Notes: generated by a model not told the origin, from the letters alone. 64,000 nucleotides of DNA from Marinobacter caseinilyticus (GCF_011074955.1 NZ_WUQJ01000034.1:1-64000); one strand, 5' to 3'; positions 45,370 through 54,076 are shown, counted from the first letter of the stretch. Translations and numbers: made by a program.

Positions 45370-46329
45370 TCAGCGCGGTGACGCGAAGTTTTGAGCCCAG
45401 TACACGCCAAAGGTCGATTGTGGTGACGTGGCCCGGCCCTGACCAAAATGGGTATAACCGCTGTTCATCACATTGTCGCAGTGGCCAGCACTTTGCAGCC
45501 AACCCGTCATCACAGCCGCGACGGTTGGCGATCCGGCCGCGACATTTTCACCCACCGACTGCCAGGCATAGTTCGCGTCACTGATGCGCATCGCCAGCGT
45601 AGAGCCGTCGCTTGAGGTGTGACTGACGAAATCGATCGCGGCCATATCGTTGGCGTGACGCTGGGCAGCAGCGTCCAGCTCACAACGATAACTCAGATTC
45701 GGGGCGGCGGGTTTCGTCATTGCGCCACATTGCCGGGCCTCGGAGCGGGCATTATTGACCGCCACCAGCATGGCCAGATCCGTTGCCGACATGCATTGCT
45801 CAATGGTCGCCTGGGTGGTGACGCCGATTGGCCCCGCCGTGTCGAATGTCCAGGCAACACCTCCGTAGGCTTCTCCCTCCTGCGACATCAGTCCGTGGGT
45901 CAGTTGCACGGCATAGGTTTTACGAGGCTGCAAAGCCACCGCCGGTGTCAGCGTCAGGGTATGGCCGTCAGGATCGTGGCTCAACGTCACAGACACGGGG
46001 GCGTTGGCCAACATCAGTCGCACGTTGTCGGGATTCACCGTCGATGGCATCAACGCCTGATTGAACCGCACCGAGACCGTGCCCACCAGAGACTGGTTGA
46101 CCGAGCCGGCCACCGGGCGGTGGTCTACCACCTGCAGATCCGAAACGGTTTCCGCCGGCAGCGGGTGATCCTCTTCCGGCTCTTTGGGTTCGCCAATTCT
46201 GACAATCAGCCCGTCGTCACTGGTCGCCTGAATCCTGCAACCGGCCACCAGTGCCCACACAGTGACGAGCGTGGTGGCGAGTATCACCATACTCAGGTTT
46301 GTCGCTGATCCCGTGTACACCCTGAACAC
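45370..46329 (-). CDS. CAP (SCP/PR-1)-domain lipoprotein with Ig-like domain
   Basis: This 319-residue exported protein has a signal helix ending in a lipobox (ALVAGC, Cys about 31), an acidic linker, a bacterial Ig-like Big_5 domain (about 65-165; VRFNQALMPSTVNPDNVRL) and a C-terminal CAP domain (about 185-319; HANDMAAIDFVSHTSSDG, VGENVAAG, WLQSAGHCDNVMN, GVYWAQNF). CAP proteins of this YkwD type are extracellular with unknown activity. The start is either the GTG at 46329 or the ATG at 46290; neither has a clear ribosome site. Confidence 0.83.
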   Translation of the reverse strand: MFRVYTGSATNLSMVILATTLVTVWALVAGCRIQATSDDGLIVRIGEPKEPEEDHPLPAETVSDLQVVDHRPVAGSVNQSLVGTVSVRFNQALMPSTVNPDNVRLMLANAPVSVTLSHDPDGHTLTLTPAVALQPRKTYAVQLTHGLMSQEGEAYGGVAWTFDTAGPIGVTTQATIEQCMSATDLAMLVAVNNARSEARQCGAMTKPAAPNLSYRCELDAAAQRHANDMAAIDFVSHTSSDGSTLAMRISDANYAWQSVGENVAAGSPTVAAVMTGWLQSAGHCDNVMNSGYTHFGQGRATSPQSTFGVYWAQNFASPR

Positions 46330-46641
46330 CCTTTTGCCTGCCCTATTAATCTGATTTTAACCCCCACTGTGTTGGCTGTCCTTGCTGGCCGGGATATCTT
46401 GCGCAACCGTAATCAAGCCATCAGACTGCGAGCATGCCACCTCGGGTATTTGGCCATTCGGAGAGGTCCAATTGATCATTGTCACCGGTGGATCCAAGCC
46501 GTAATTTCATCGGGTTCCTATTTCGGCAAAGCCCGCTATCTCGACAGAATTGTGCATCTTCGCGAGTTTCGACAATACTTACCGCTACGCCTTTAAACAG
46601 AACGACCGTCGTATCCAACAACAACCGTGAGAGGAAGGTTC
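46330..46641. other. Intergenic region between CAP lipoprotein and acyl-CoA ligase genes
   Basis: A 312-bp gap separates divergent genes and must hold both promoters. I see no gene, no sigma54 promoter and no clear operator. An AT-rich segment lies near 46340-46360. Confidence 0.4.
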
Positions 46642-48204
46642 ATGTATTGCACTCAAGCCTTACGTCGCGCCGCACTTGTTGCGCCCCGCCGCGAAGCCAC
46701 CCTTTGTGGTGATCGAACGCAAAGCTATACCGAACTGTACGCCCGGGTATCAAAACTGGCCGGGGCACTGCACGCACAGGGCGTGAACACCGGGGACCGG
46801 GTCGCGATCCTGTCGCTGAACTCCGACCGCTATTTCGAAACGTTCTTCGCAGTGCCCTTTGCCGGGGCCGTCCTGGTGCCACTGAATATTCGTTGGTCGG
46901 TAACCGAGAACCTGTATTCGCTGAGAGATTCCGGGACCACCACGCTGCTGGTCGATGACACATTTGTAGGTGTTGCCCAGGCGATACAGGCACAGGAGAG
47001 TCCGGTCACCCAGTTCATTTACATCGGTGAAGAAGAGACCCCAGCCGGAATGCTGAACTACGAATCCATACTGGCAGCCGCAATGCCCGCTGAAGACGCC
47101 ATGCGGGGCTGCGACGACCTGTTTGCCATCATGTACACCGGTGGTACCACGGGTTTTCCTAAAGGTGTCATGATTTCACACACCAACTTTTACAGCAGCA
47201 GCCTTGTTGCGGTGGGGTCGCTGCGCTTTAATCATTACCCGGCCCGCTACCTGCACGCCGCTCCGATGTTTCATGTTGCTGACGCGGCGATGTCGTTTGC
47301 CAGTGTCATTACCGCCGCAACCCATGTATTCATTCCGGCATTCTCACCCGATGCGACCGCCAGGGCGATTGAAACCTATGGCGTAACGGACACATTGCTG
47401 GTGCCTACCATGGTTGCCATGATGTTGGAACAAAATGCCTTCGCCAACGCCGACATCCGCACCTTGCGCAAAATTGTGTACGGTGCCTCTCCCATGCCAG
47501 AAGGCACCCTGCGCAAGGCGCTGGCCCAGCTACCGGACGTAGAATTTTATCAGGCATACGGCCAGACGGAGCTGGCCCCCATGGGGTCTATCCTGGCGCC
47601 GGAATACCACGTCTTTGACGGCCCTATGGCTGGCAAAACCCGTTCGGCCGGGATACCCGGATACATCCTGGATGTGAAAATTGTCGGCGCCGATGGGCAG
47701 GCGCTGGCCACAGGGGGCATAGGCGAAATCGCCATGCGTGGCCCCAACTGCATGCTCGGTTACTGGAACAAACCTGAACAGACCGCCCAGGCCCTGGTCG
47801 ATGGCTGGGTGATGACAGGCGACGCCGGCTATCTGGACGAGGATGGTTTTCTGTTCCTGGTGGATCGCGTCAAAGACATGATCGTCACCGGCGGCGAAAA
47901 TGTTTTCTCGGCGGAAGTGGAAAGTGCTCTATCCCAGCACGCGGCTGTTAACGAAGCGGTGGTGGTTGGCATCCCCAGCGAACAATGGGGTGAGGCGGTA
48001 CACGCCATCGTCAGGCTGATGCCGGATCAGACCGCCACAGAAGCAGCCATCATTGAGTTTTGCCACGGCCTGATTGCCGGCTATAAATGCCCTCAAAGTG
48101 TCGAGTTCCGGGAAGAGCCCTTCCCCATGACCGGGGCGGGCAAGCTGCGCAAGGTGGATTTGCGCAAGCCCTACTGGGAGGGTCACGACCGGTCCGTTAA
48201 CTGA
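46642..48204 (+). CDS. Long-/medium-chain acyl-CoA synthetase (AMP-forming)
   Basis: This 520-residue ANL-superfamily ligase activates a carboxylic acid with ATP and CoA. The P-loop is MYTGGTTGFPKGVM, A5 is YQAYGQTELAP, the hinge region shows TGDAGYLDEDGFLFLVDRVKDM, and the catalytic Lys is near the C-terminus in TGAGKLRK. The ATG at 46642 follows GAGAGGAAGG. It is a stand-alone gene near no other fatty acid gene. Whether fatty or aromatic acids are used cannot be told. Confidence 0.87.
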   Translation: MYCTQALRRAALVAPRREATLCGDRTQSYTELYARVSKLAGALHAQGVNTGDRVAILSLNSDRYFETFFAVPFAGAVLVPLNIRWSVTENLYSLRDSGTTTLLVDDTFVGVAQAIQAQESPVTQFIYIGEEETPAGMLNYESILAAAMPAEDAMRGCDDLFAIMYTGGTTGFPKGVMISHTNFYSSSLVAVGSLRFNHYPARYLHAAPMFHVADAAMSFASVITAATHVFIPAFSPDATARAIETYGVTDTLLVPTMVAMMLEQNAFANADIRTLRKIVYGASPMPEGTLRKALAQLPDVEFYQAYGQTELAPMGSILAPEYHVFDGPMAGKTRSAGIPGYILDVKIVGADGQALATGGIGEIAMRGPNCMLGYWNKPEQTAQALVDGWVMTGDAGYLDEDGFLFLVDRVKDMIVTGGENVFSAEVESALSQHAAVNEAVVVGIPSEQWGEAVHAIVRLMPDQTATEAAIIEFCHGLIAGYKCPQSVEFREEPFPMTGAGKLRKVDLRKPYWEGHDRSVN

Positions 48205-48237
48205 CTCCCCGCCATGCGCCGTTTGGACCGAGGGTTC

Positions 48238-48783
48238 TTACGGCGTCGTTTTCCCTCCTGCAGACTGTTTTTTGTGATCGACATAAATCAATGCGTCGGT
48301 ATCAAAGCCCAGCGTCCGGGTCCGGTCCAGAAATTCGGCCATCACCGTCTCGCTGACCTCCGGGGCGCGGGCCAGCAACCACAAATAAGATGTGTCCGGT
48401 CCCGAGACGAAGGCGTACTCATACCCGTTCTGGTCAAGACCGAAGACCACATAAGCACCGTAAAAAGGACCGAAAAAAGACACCTTCAGGTAACCTACGT
48501 CACTTGAATCTACAAAGTATGCCCGCCCCTCCGCTTCAGACCACGCCTGATCTTCCTCGGAATACCCGCGATTAATGACCCGAAGTCCGCCGTCGTCACG
48601 GCGTGAATATTCCGCTGTCACCTGGCTGAGCCCCGCTTCGAAGGAATGGTCCAGGCGAGCAATCTCGTACCATTTTCCAAGGTATTTCTCGGCCTCAAAC
48701 CCTCTGACCGGCTGCACTCCATCTGGCACACGGACACAGGACGTTAACAGCAATACCACGATGACGGATGTAAGAAGTTTCAT
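48238..48783 (-). CDS. blc: Outer-membrane lipocalin (Blc)
   Basis: This 181-residue lipoprotein has a short signal with lipobox LLTSC and a lipocalin domain with the first conserved region GKWYEIARLDHSF, the second (SFFGPFYGAYVVFGLD) and the third (YLWLLARAPEVSE). Blc-type lipocalins bind lysophospholipids at the outer membrane. ATG 48783 begins the signal peptide. It converges on the acyl-CoA ligase gene. The C-terminus is Lys/Gly-rich. Confidence 0.9.
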   Translation of the reverse strand: MKLLTSVIVVLLLTSCVRVPDGVQPVRGFEAEKYLGKWYEIARLDHSFEAGLSQVTAEYSRRDDGGLRVINRGYSEEDQAWSEAEGRAYFVDSSDVGYLKVSFFGPFYGAYVVFGLDQNGYEYAFVSGPDTSYLWLLARAPEVSETVMAEFLDRTRTLGFDTDALIYVDHKKQSAGGKTTP

Positions 48784-48888
48784 GGCACCGACTATAGGCA
48801 ATCAACGACCAAATGGGAATTCAAGACACGCTGAACACCCCACCTGTCCGGAACCAATGCCCGGGACGATTCACAACCGCCCGACACT

Positions 48889-49428
48889 TCAGGCTCGGTG
48901 GAATTTGCCGCCTTTAATGGCAAAGGGGTTGTTGAAGCTGGAAGACTCGCCCTGGAGCGTGGCTTCCGGATGGTTTTTCGCCATCAGCATTTTCATCTCT
49001 TCAACATGAGCCTTCGGCGTATCCACCATCACCAGATACTTACCGTCGTCAATATCACGATGAAACCGTCTGATCCGATAATTTTCCGAGGAGATACCAC
49101 CAAATCCTCCGAGCCAGCCACCTGCAACCACCAGGAATACAAACATGGCGAACCAGGCGATGGTGGGCAAAGGCAGGGAACTGAACACGGCCAGGGGCAC
49201 CACAACGGCAAGACCGAACAGAGCACCGATCATCATACCCCGTTCGACAAACCGGACCAGGTCGGTTCGATCCAATACACTGGCGCCGTGGAGCCTATGA
49301 GTATAAAGCCCTGCGTCGTCTTTACTGACGATGTGAAACCGCCAGTTAGTGATGCCTTTTTCATGCAGGTCATCGGAAATGTCCTGCACACTGTCGATAG
49401 AGTCAACCAGATAGAAAAGTCGCTTCAT
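48889..49428 (-). CDS. Membrane protein of unknown function with two central helices
   Basis: This 179-residue protein has an N-terminal alpha/beta segment (MKRLFYLVDSIDSVQDIS) resembling the DUF1269/general-stress 17M-like fold, two membrane helices (about 75-115; GMMIGALFGLAVVVPLAVF and AWFAMFVFLVVAGGWLGGFGG) and a soluble tail. ATG 49428 has GGGAGG upstream. I do not recognise a function. It lies upstream of blc in the same direction (105-bp gap). Confidence 0.75.
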   Translation of the reverse strand: MKRLFYLVDSIDSVQDISDDLHEKGITNWRFHIVSKDDAGLYTHRLHGASVLDRTDLVRFVERGMMIGALFGLAVVVPLAVFSSLPLPTIAWFAMFVFLVVAGGWLGGFGGISSENYRIRRFHRDIDDGKYLVMVDTPKAHVEEMKMLMAKNHPEATLQGESSSFNNPFAIKGGKFHRA

Positions 49429-49688
49429 GACCAACCTCCCGCTGCTTGAGCAGAGTGAATGGACGACATTTTTATTATAACCCCGGACGGGTATCCGGCT
49501 GCGATCGGATAAGACCGTATTCCGATGACCGTGTTCCGCTCACCGCAGCCGTATCCTGCAACAGGCCTGACTGCTGACTGAAGAGCAACGCCACAGGTCG
49601 CGCGGAGACATCCATGCCCTGATTGGGTGCCCACAATTCGAAAAACTGAATAAAAAGGTTGATCCGGCCCAAAGCTCTGGGTTAAGTT

Positions 49689-49719
49689 TTGACCAGATTC
49701 TTTTGATAGAGACTTAAAT
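49689..49719 (+). promoter_or_regulatory. Possible promoter element before the ilv leader
   Basis: TTGACC (49689-49694) looks like a -35 box with an AT-rich stretch (TTAAAT) about 19 bp later. The predicted start would fall on the leader ATG, so the true promoter may lie a little further upstream (TTGATC at 49659, TTAAGT at 49682, 17 bp spacer). Either is weak. Confidence 0.25.
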
Positions 49720-49723
49720 TACA

Positions 49724-49813
49724 ATGATTCGTTCCATGCTTGTCGTCGTGATGCTCGTTCTGGTGGTGATTATGCCACCCGGGGGCTGGCGCGTGGACGA
49801 GCGGATGAGTTAG
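49724..49813 (+). CDS. ilvL: ilv leader peptide (attenuation)
   Basis: This 29-codon open frame reads MIRSMLVVVMLVLVVIM and ends in a hydrophilic tail. Residues 6-16 contain ten Leu/Val/Ile out of eleven, exactly what is used to sense charged branched-chain tRNAs. It precedes a terminator and ilvG. A GATAGAGA stretch about 11-18 bases upstream is the only candidate ribosome site. The peptide has no function beyond controlling ribosome position. Confidence 0.85.
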   Translation: MIRSMLVVVMLVLVVIMPPGGWRVDERMS

Positions 49814-49848
49814 CAAACACCATCCAGAACGAACACCCAAGCCCCCGG
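49778..49848 (+). promoter_or_regulatory. ilv antiterminator pairing
   Basis: CCGGGGGCT inside the leader gene (49779-49787) can pair with AGCCCCCGG (49840-49848), the 5' arm of the terminator. A ribosome stalled in the branched-chain codons upstream would leave this pairing free to form and so block the terminator. Confidence 0.75.
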
Positions 49849-49877
49849 CACCGACAAGGTCCCGGGGGCTTTTTTTG
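49840..49877 (+). terminator. ilv attenuator (rho-independent terminator)
   Basis: AGCCCCCGG and CCGGGGGCT (49862-49870) form a 9-bp GC-rich stem with a 13-nt loop, followed immediately by a run of seven T. Its 3' arm repeats the decamer CCCGGGGGCT found in the leader gene at 49778. Confidence 0.9.
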
Positions 49878-49893
49878 CATAGGGAAAAAGAGC

Positions 49894-51621
49894 ATGAACG
49901 CGGCACACCACATCCTGGAAACGCTCCAGCGCAATGGCATCGACACAGTGTTTGGCTATCCCGGCGGCTGCATCATGCCACTGTACGATGCACTGGCTGC
50001 CCGTGACATGGCGCGAGAGGCAGCGGGTAATATTCAGCATGTACTGTGCCGCCACGAGCAAGGTTGCGCCCTGGCCGCGGACGGCTACGCCCGCGCCAGC
50101 GGCCGTATCGGTGTCTGCATTGCCACCTCGGGGCCCGGCGCCACCAACCTGATTACCGGTGTGGCCAATGCCCACCGGGACTCAATTCCGCTGCTGGTCA
50201 TCACCGGTCAGGTACCGACCACGCTAATAGGTACCGACGCGTTTCAGGAAACCGACGTTCTTGGCATGGCGTTGGGCATTGTCAAACACAGTTATCTGGT
50301 GACGTCGGCGGAAGAGCTGCCTCAGATTCTGGACGACGCCCTGTCCCTGGCCCAGTCCGGTCGTCCTGGCCCGGTATGGCTCGATATTCCGAAAGACATT
50401 TTACTCACCGAACTGCCGGCTCCAGGCCCGACCCTGACACCGCCGGCTGCGCCAAAGACCTCACCGGACGTATCGGCCGCATTGGCCCTGTTGCGCCAGG
50501 CAAACAAACCGCTGCTGTACAGTGGCGGCGGCGTCAGTCTGGCCAGCGCCGAGGACGCCTTCCGCCGTTTTGCGGCAGTGTCCGGCCTACCGAATGTTGT
50601 GACCCTGAAGGGCATTGGCAATCCGGGTCTGGCAAACCCTGATTATCTTGGCATGCTCGGGATGCACGGTTCTCGTGCCGCAAACAAAGCCGTCGACCAA
50701 TGCGATGTGCTGCTGGTGATTGGCGCGCGCCTGGACGATCGAGCGACCGGCCAGTTACAGACATTTGCCCCTCATGCACGGCTGATTCATCTGGACGCCG
50801 ATGCGGCGGAACTGGGCAAACTTAAAACAGCGGACATCGCCCTGCCCTGTGAACTGAACGCTACGCTGGACAGCTTGTCGGAGGCGCTGGAGGCCTCTCC
50901 CCTGAGGATAGAACCCTGGCGCCAGCAGTGCCGGAACGGGTTTATCACCCAGGGATTTCACGCGGCCCAGAATGACGAACCCCATGCCCCGATTACCGGT
51001 ACCGCGTTTGTTCGTGAGCTGTCCCGGCTGACCCCGGATGACGCCATCATCGCCTGCGATGTGGGCCAACATCAGATGTGGATTGCCCAACACTACGAGT
51101 TCGGCCACCCCCGTCATCATCTGTCCAGCGGTGGGCTCGGCACCATGGGCTTTGGGCTTCCGGCCGCCATTGGCGCACAGTTTGCGCGTCCCGGCCAGAC
51201 CGTCATCAACGTCACCGGAGACGGCTCCTTCATGATGAACGCCCAGGAGCTGGCGACGATTCGCCGCTACAAGCTGCCGGTCAAACTGATCATTCTTGAT
51301 AACCAGTGTCTGGGCATGGTCCGCCAGCAACAGGAGCTGTTCTACGGCAATCGGGAAAGTGAGATCAACCTGGACGACAACCCGGATTTCGTTGCTCTGG
51401 CACGGGCCTTTGACATCCCCGCCTTATCGATTCATCGGGTCGATCAGATCCAGCGCGGCATCGGAACCTTGCTGGCATACAACAAAGCGATTGTCCTGCA
51501 CGTCGCCATTGCCCGGGAGGACAATGTATGGCCCATCGTCAAGCCAGGCGCCAGCAACATCGAGATGCTCGACGAGTCTTATAGAACCAACAATCACCCC
51601 ATCAAGGAACGCATTGCATGA
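49894..51621 (+). CDS. ilvG: Acetolactate synthase large subunit (isozyme II type)
   Basis: This 575-residue ThDP enzyme makes acetolactate and acetohydroxybutyrate for Val/Leu/Ile synthesis. The catalytic Glu sits in CRHEQGCALAADGYA, the FAD/ThDP regions in SGPGATNLITG and the Mg-ThDP motif in GDGSFMMNAQELATIRRYKLPVK (about 440-462). It overlaps ilvM by 4 bp, the ilvGM arrangement. Expression is set by the leader peptide and attenuator directly upstream. The frame is intact, unlike ilvG of E. coli K-12. Confidence 0.93.
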   Translation: MNAAHHILETLQRNGIDTVFGYPGGCIMPLYDALAARDMAREAAGNIQHVLCRHEQGCALAADGYARASGRIGVCIATSGPGATNLITGVANAHRDSIPLLVITGQVPTTLIGTDAFQETDVLGMALGIVKHSYLVTSAEELPQILDDALSLAQSGRPGPVWLDIPKDILLTELPAPGPTLTPPAAPKTSPDVSAALALLRQANKPLLYSGGGVSLASAEDAFRRFAAVSGLPNVVTLKGIGNPGLANPDYLGMLGMHGSRAANKAVDQCDVLLVIGARLDDRATGQLQTFAPHARLIHLDADAAELGKLKTADIALPCELNATLDSLSEALEASPLRIEPWRQQCRNGFITQGFHAAQNDEPHAPITGTAFVRELSRLTPDDAIIACDVGQHQMWIAQHYEFGHPRHHLSSGGLGTMGFGLPAAIGAQFARPGQTVINVTGDGSFMMNAQELATIRRYKLPVKLIILDNQCLGMVRQQQELFYGNRESEINLDDNPDFVALARAFDIPALSIHRVDQIQRGIGTLLAYNKAIVLHVAIAREDNVWPIVKPGASNIEMLDESYRTNNHPIKERIA

Positions 51622-51896
51622 GCCCAACAACCACACAATCATCAACGTGTCACCAGCTGGCGTGCCGGATGCAGGCGGAGCCAGCGGCGCTGGAGCGGGT
51701 GTGTCAGGTGATCCGTATTCGAGGCTTCAGGATTGATCAGATGCAGGTGGTGAACGAGGGCGAGGTGCTGGCAATCACGCTGCAACTGACGGGGGATCGG
51801 CCTGTCAGCATGCTGTGTTCACAAATCGAAAAGCTTCACAGTGTGCTGACCCTGACACTGGCCGGGCAGCAGGCACCGGCCCGGCAAACAGCCTGA
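51618..51896 (+). CDS. ilvM: Acetolactate synthase small subunit (IlvM-like ACT protein)
   Basis: This 92-residue ACT-domain protein matches the IlvM regulatory subunit (LERVCQVIRIRGFRIDQMQV, ITLQLTGDRPVSMLCSQIEKL). It overlaps ilvG by four bases (ATGA), so translation is coupled. IlvM stabilises the large subunit and, unlike IlvN or IlvH, confers little Val inhibition. No ilvE, ilvD or ilvA follows, so the operon ends here. Confidence 0.88.
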   Translation: MSPTTTQSSTCHQLACRMQAEPAALERVCQVIRIRGFRIDQMQVVNEGEVLAITLQLTGDRPVSMLCSQIEKLHSVLTLTLAGQQAPARQTA

Positions 51897-51917
51897 CCGG
51901 TGCCCGGGATCAAGCCA

Positions 51918-52697
51918 TTAATTCTGGCTCACGATACGGTCGATTTCGCCATCGGCGTGGGCTTTATCCAGCCCCCGCTGCAGGTCTGCCACCACGGCCG
52001 GGTCGGTCTGAACGCTTACGGCCAGGTACATGGGCGTTTCCCGGAAAACCAGCACCGGTTTCAGTCCGGTTATGTCGTGGGTTTCTTTCGCCACTAGCGG
52101 GCCCACCAAGCCATCGGTGACCCACAAGTCGGCCTGGCCCAGTATCAGTCGGCGGGGATTCTGTTCACCCGATACGCTCATGGTGACGTCAAACCCTTCA
52201 CTGACCAGGTAATCGGACATCACGTCGCCTTTGTAGCCGGCGATTTGATACTGTTTGGCGTCAGCCAGATTGTCCAGAGTGATATCGGAATCGGGCGCAG
52301 CAAACAAGGTCCACTTGATTGATGCCAGCGGCCCGACCCATTGAAAAGCACTTTCACGTTCCTCAGTCCGGGCGGTGCAGAACAGAGCATGGTTTTCACG
52401 CCCCTGCACCCAATCGTATGAACGGCTCCAGGCCCGCATCTTCATCACGTAGTCGTAGTCCAGATTGGCCATCATGGCCTTAACCATATCGGTACAGATC
52501 CCGGTAATGTCTTCTTTGTCGTGGGCGAAGTTTTGTCCGGTGGTGGACGCATTATACGGCGGATAGTTCTCGGTAAAGATGTACAACCGATCGTCCGCAA
52601 TCGCCCATGGCGAGGCGACCATCATCCATAACGCCAACATCGGTTTGAGCCACACGCTGGAGCGTCGGGTTGCTTTGGAGCCTTGCTTGGGGTGCAT
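51918..52697 (-). CDS. Periplasmic solute-binding protein (SBP_bac_3 family)
   Basis: This 259-residue protein has a signal peptide (MLALWMMVASPWAIADD) and an amino-acid-type family 3 binding fold (LYIFTENYPPYNASTTGQ, DLWVTDGLVGPLVAKETHD). No transporter genes are adjacent, so it is an orphan of the type often annotated as transporter substrate-binding domain protein. ATG 52697 is chosen for GAGGA 7 bases upstream. The ligand is unknown. Confidence 0.85.
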   Translation of the reverse strand: MHPKQGSKATRRSSVWLKPMLALWMMVASPWAIADDRLYIFTENYPPYNASTTGQNFAHDKEDITGICTDMVKAMMANLDYDYVMKMRAWSRSYDWVQGRENHALFCTARTEERESAFQWVGPLASIKWTLFAAPDSDITLDNLADAKQYQIAGYKGDVMSDYLVSEGFDVTMSVSGEQNPRRLILGQADLWVTDGLVGPLVAKETHDITGLKPVLVFRETPMYLAVSVQTDPAVVADLQRGLDKAHADGEIDRIVSQN

Positions 52698-53120
52698 TAC
52701 CATTCCTCGTTGTTAGTAGAGAGATTTTGGCGTCTGATCCGTTGGCGTGATGACGGGGGGGTTCAATGACAATGACAACACCTTGCCCAGCGCGCTCAGA
52801 AGCTCGCCGTAGCCTAAGCAATTAGCCAGTCGGGCCACTAGTGGCAATTGGTCGACCTATCTGCGGTCGATGCAATCTCAAACCAATGTCAGTTTAGGCT
52901 AGCGCTTGTGGATGTTTTTGCAAGTGTTATCACAGGTACACTCGTTGCCGGAAATGACAGTCACACACTGTGTCCGGGGCCGGACGAGGGGAAGGAAGGT
53001 GAACGGCATTGGGGATGCTAAAGAACAGCGCCCAGCCGGGACAGTAAAGACACCAATCCACGTGCTGGCACCCTGGCTTCCGTTTCGAAAGTGGGGTGCC
53101 AACCGTGCCAGCCAGTCTTA
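52698..53120. other. Intergenic region between the binding protein and cynS genes
   Basis: This 423-bp stretch has no supported gene. It contains a perfect 12-bp palindrome GCCACTAGTGGC at 52834-52845, placed about 140 bp before the binding-protein start, which could be an operator. No terminator with a T-run is visible after cynS. Confidence 0.4.
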
Positions 53121-53564
53121 TTACCAGGCTTTATAAGGCAGGAACTTACCGTTCATCGTCACGACGACACGGTCCCCTTTTGGGTTTTCCTCCTTGTCCA
53201 CGCTCATGGAAAAATCGATCGCGCTCATGATGCCATCGCCGAACTTTTCGTGGATCAACTCCTTAATGGTGTCACCGTACACACCCATGACTTCGTAGAT
53301 GCGATACACCAGCGGGTCTTGCGGAATGGCTTTGTCCCACGCTTTGTGCGGGCATACCTGCAAGGCTTCCGCCACGGACTTATCAAGGCCCAGGGTTTCA
53401 CACAGCGTGAATGCGGTGTCTTCCGGCATGCTGTTCATTCCAAGGCAAGCCGACGTGGTCCAGACGGGCGACATACCCAGTGCGGCGGCCAACGCTTCCC
53501 AGGTCATCCCCTGAGTGACTTTTGCTTCGAGAATTTTTGCAGTCATCAGCTCTTTGTTCATCAT
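53121..53564 (-). CDS. cynS: Cyanase (cyanate hydratase)
   Basis: This 147-residue enzyme decomposes cyanate with bicarbonate to ammonia and CO2. The N-terminal helical domain (KILEAKVTQGMTWEALAAALG) and catalytic C-terminal domain are complete. The active-site Arg and Glu lie in VYRIYEVMGVYG and the Ser in GIMSAIDFSMS. ATG 53564 is used, because AGAGAG is well spaced; an ATG three codons earlier is too close. The transporter genes are about 48 kb away, but cynS has the same sigma54 promoter and three-palindrome operator, so it belongs to the same regulon. Confidence 0.95.
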   Translation of the reverse strand: MMNKELMTAKILEAKVTQGMTWEALAAALGMSPVWTTSACLGMNSMPEDTAFTLCETLGLDKSVAEALQVCPHKAWDKAIPQDPLVYRIYEVMGVYGDTIKELIHEKFGDGIMSAIDFSMSVDKEENPKGDRVVVTMNGKFLPYKAW

Positions 53565-53751
53565 GGTTTGCATCTCTCTGGTGGTCGTAGGTTGTGGTGT
53601 AGATCAAGTTCAGTCACCGGTGACGGGATCACCCTGTTGGCATTGGCCCTTTTGCCGGTCACCTTCGCACCGAAACCGTGCGGATAAGGTATCGCCAACC
53701 ACAACAGGCCCGGTGGGGCGCGTCACGTTGCGCGATTGCTTATTACCCAAC

Positions 53752-53766
53752 GCAGGTTTTGTGCCA
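53752..53766 (-). promoter_or_regulatory. Sigma54 promoter of cynS
   Basis: On the minus strand, TGGCACAAAACCTGC gives GG and GC 10 bp apart. The expected start is near 53740, about 175 nt before the cynS ATG. It closely matches the promoter before the cynABD-like operon (TGGCATAAACCATGC). Confidence 0.75.
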
Positions 53767-53833
53767 TTACTCGAATAGTTTTTTTGCCCTATGTTTCAGG
53801 GCGATACCGACACCACGCGAATCATGAATCGCT

Positions 53834-53884
53834 ACGAAACTTCGTTAATTACGATATTTGGCATTATTTTCTACGATTTTTCGT
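53834..53884. promoter_or_regulatory. Triple-palindrome upstream activator site (cyn operator 2)
   Basis: Palindromes start at 53834 (ACGAAACTTCGT, perfect), 53851 (ACGATATTTGGC, one good half) and 53873 (ACGATTTTTCGT, perfect; extended to CTACGA-TTTT-TCGTAG). Spacings are 17 and 22 bp, identical to the array at 4867. It starts 67 bp upstream of the cynS -24 box, against 69 bp at cynA. Confidence 0.75.
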
Positions 53885-54076
53885 AGATTTCATGCGCCTT
53901 GATACTTCGCTGATTTATGCGTCTGTCAGCAGGGAACGACGGAAGGCTGGGGATCGATACCCACCCTCCAGAGGGGCTATTCGTCGGGCGCCCGCAACTC
54001 ACTGGATACTGCAGGCCAGTGATCCTGTGAACACATCGGTGGGGAGGACGGCGTGCGCCATCAGTTTCGGGCGCAG

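Noticed and set aside
52906..53136. A 76-residue open frame between the binding protein and cynS genes
   Set aside because: No Shine-Dalgarno, no recognisable motif, and it runs into the 3' end of cynS on the other strand.
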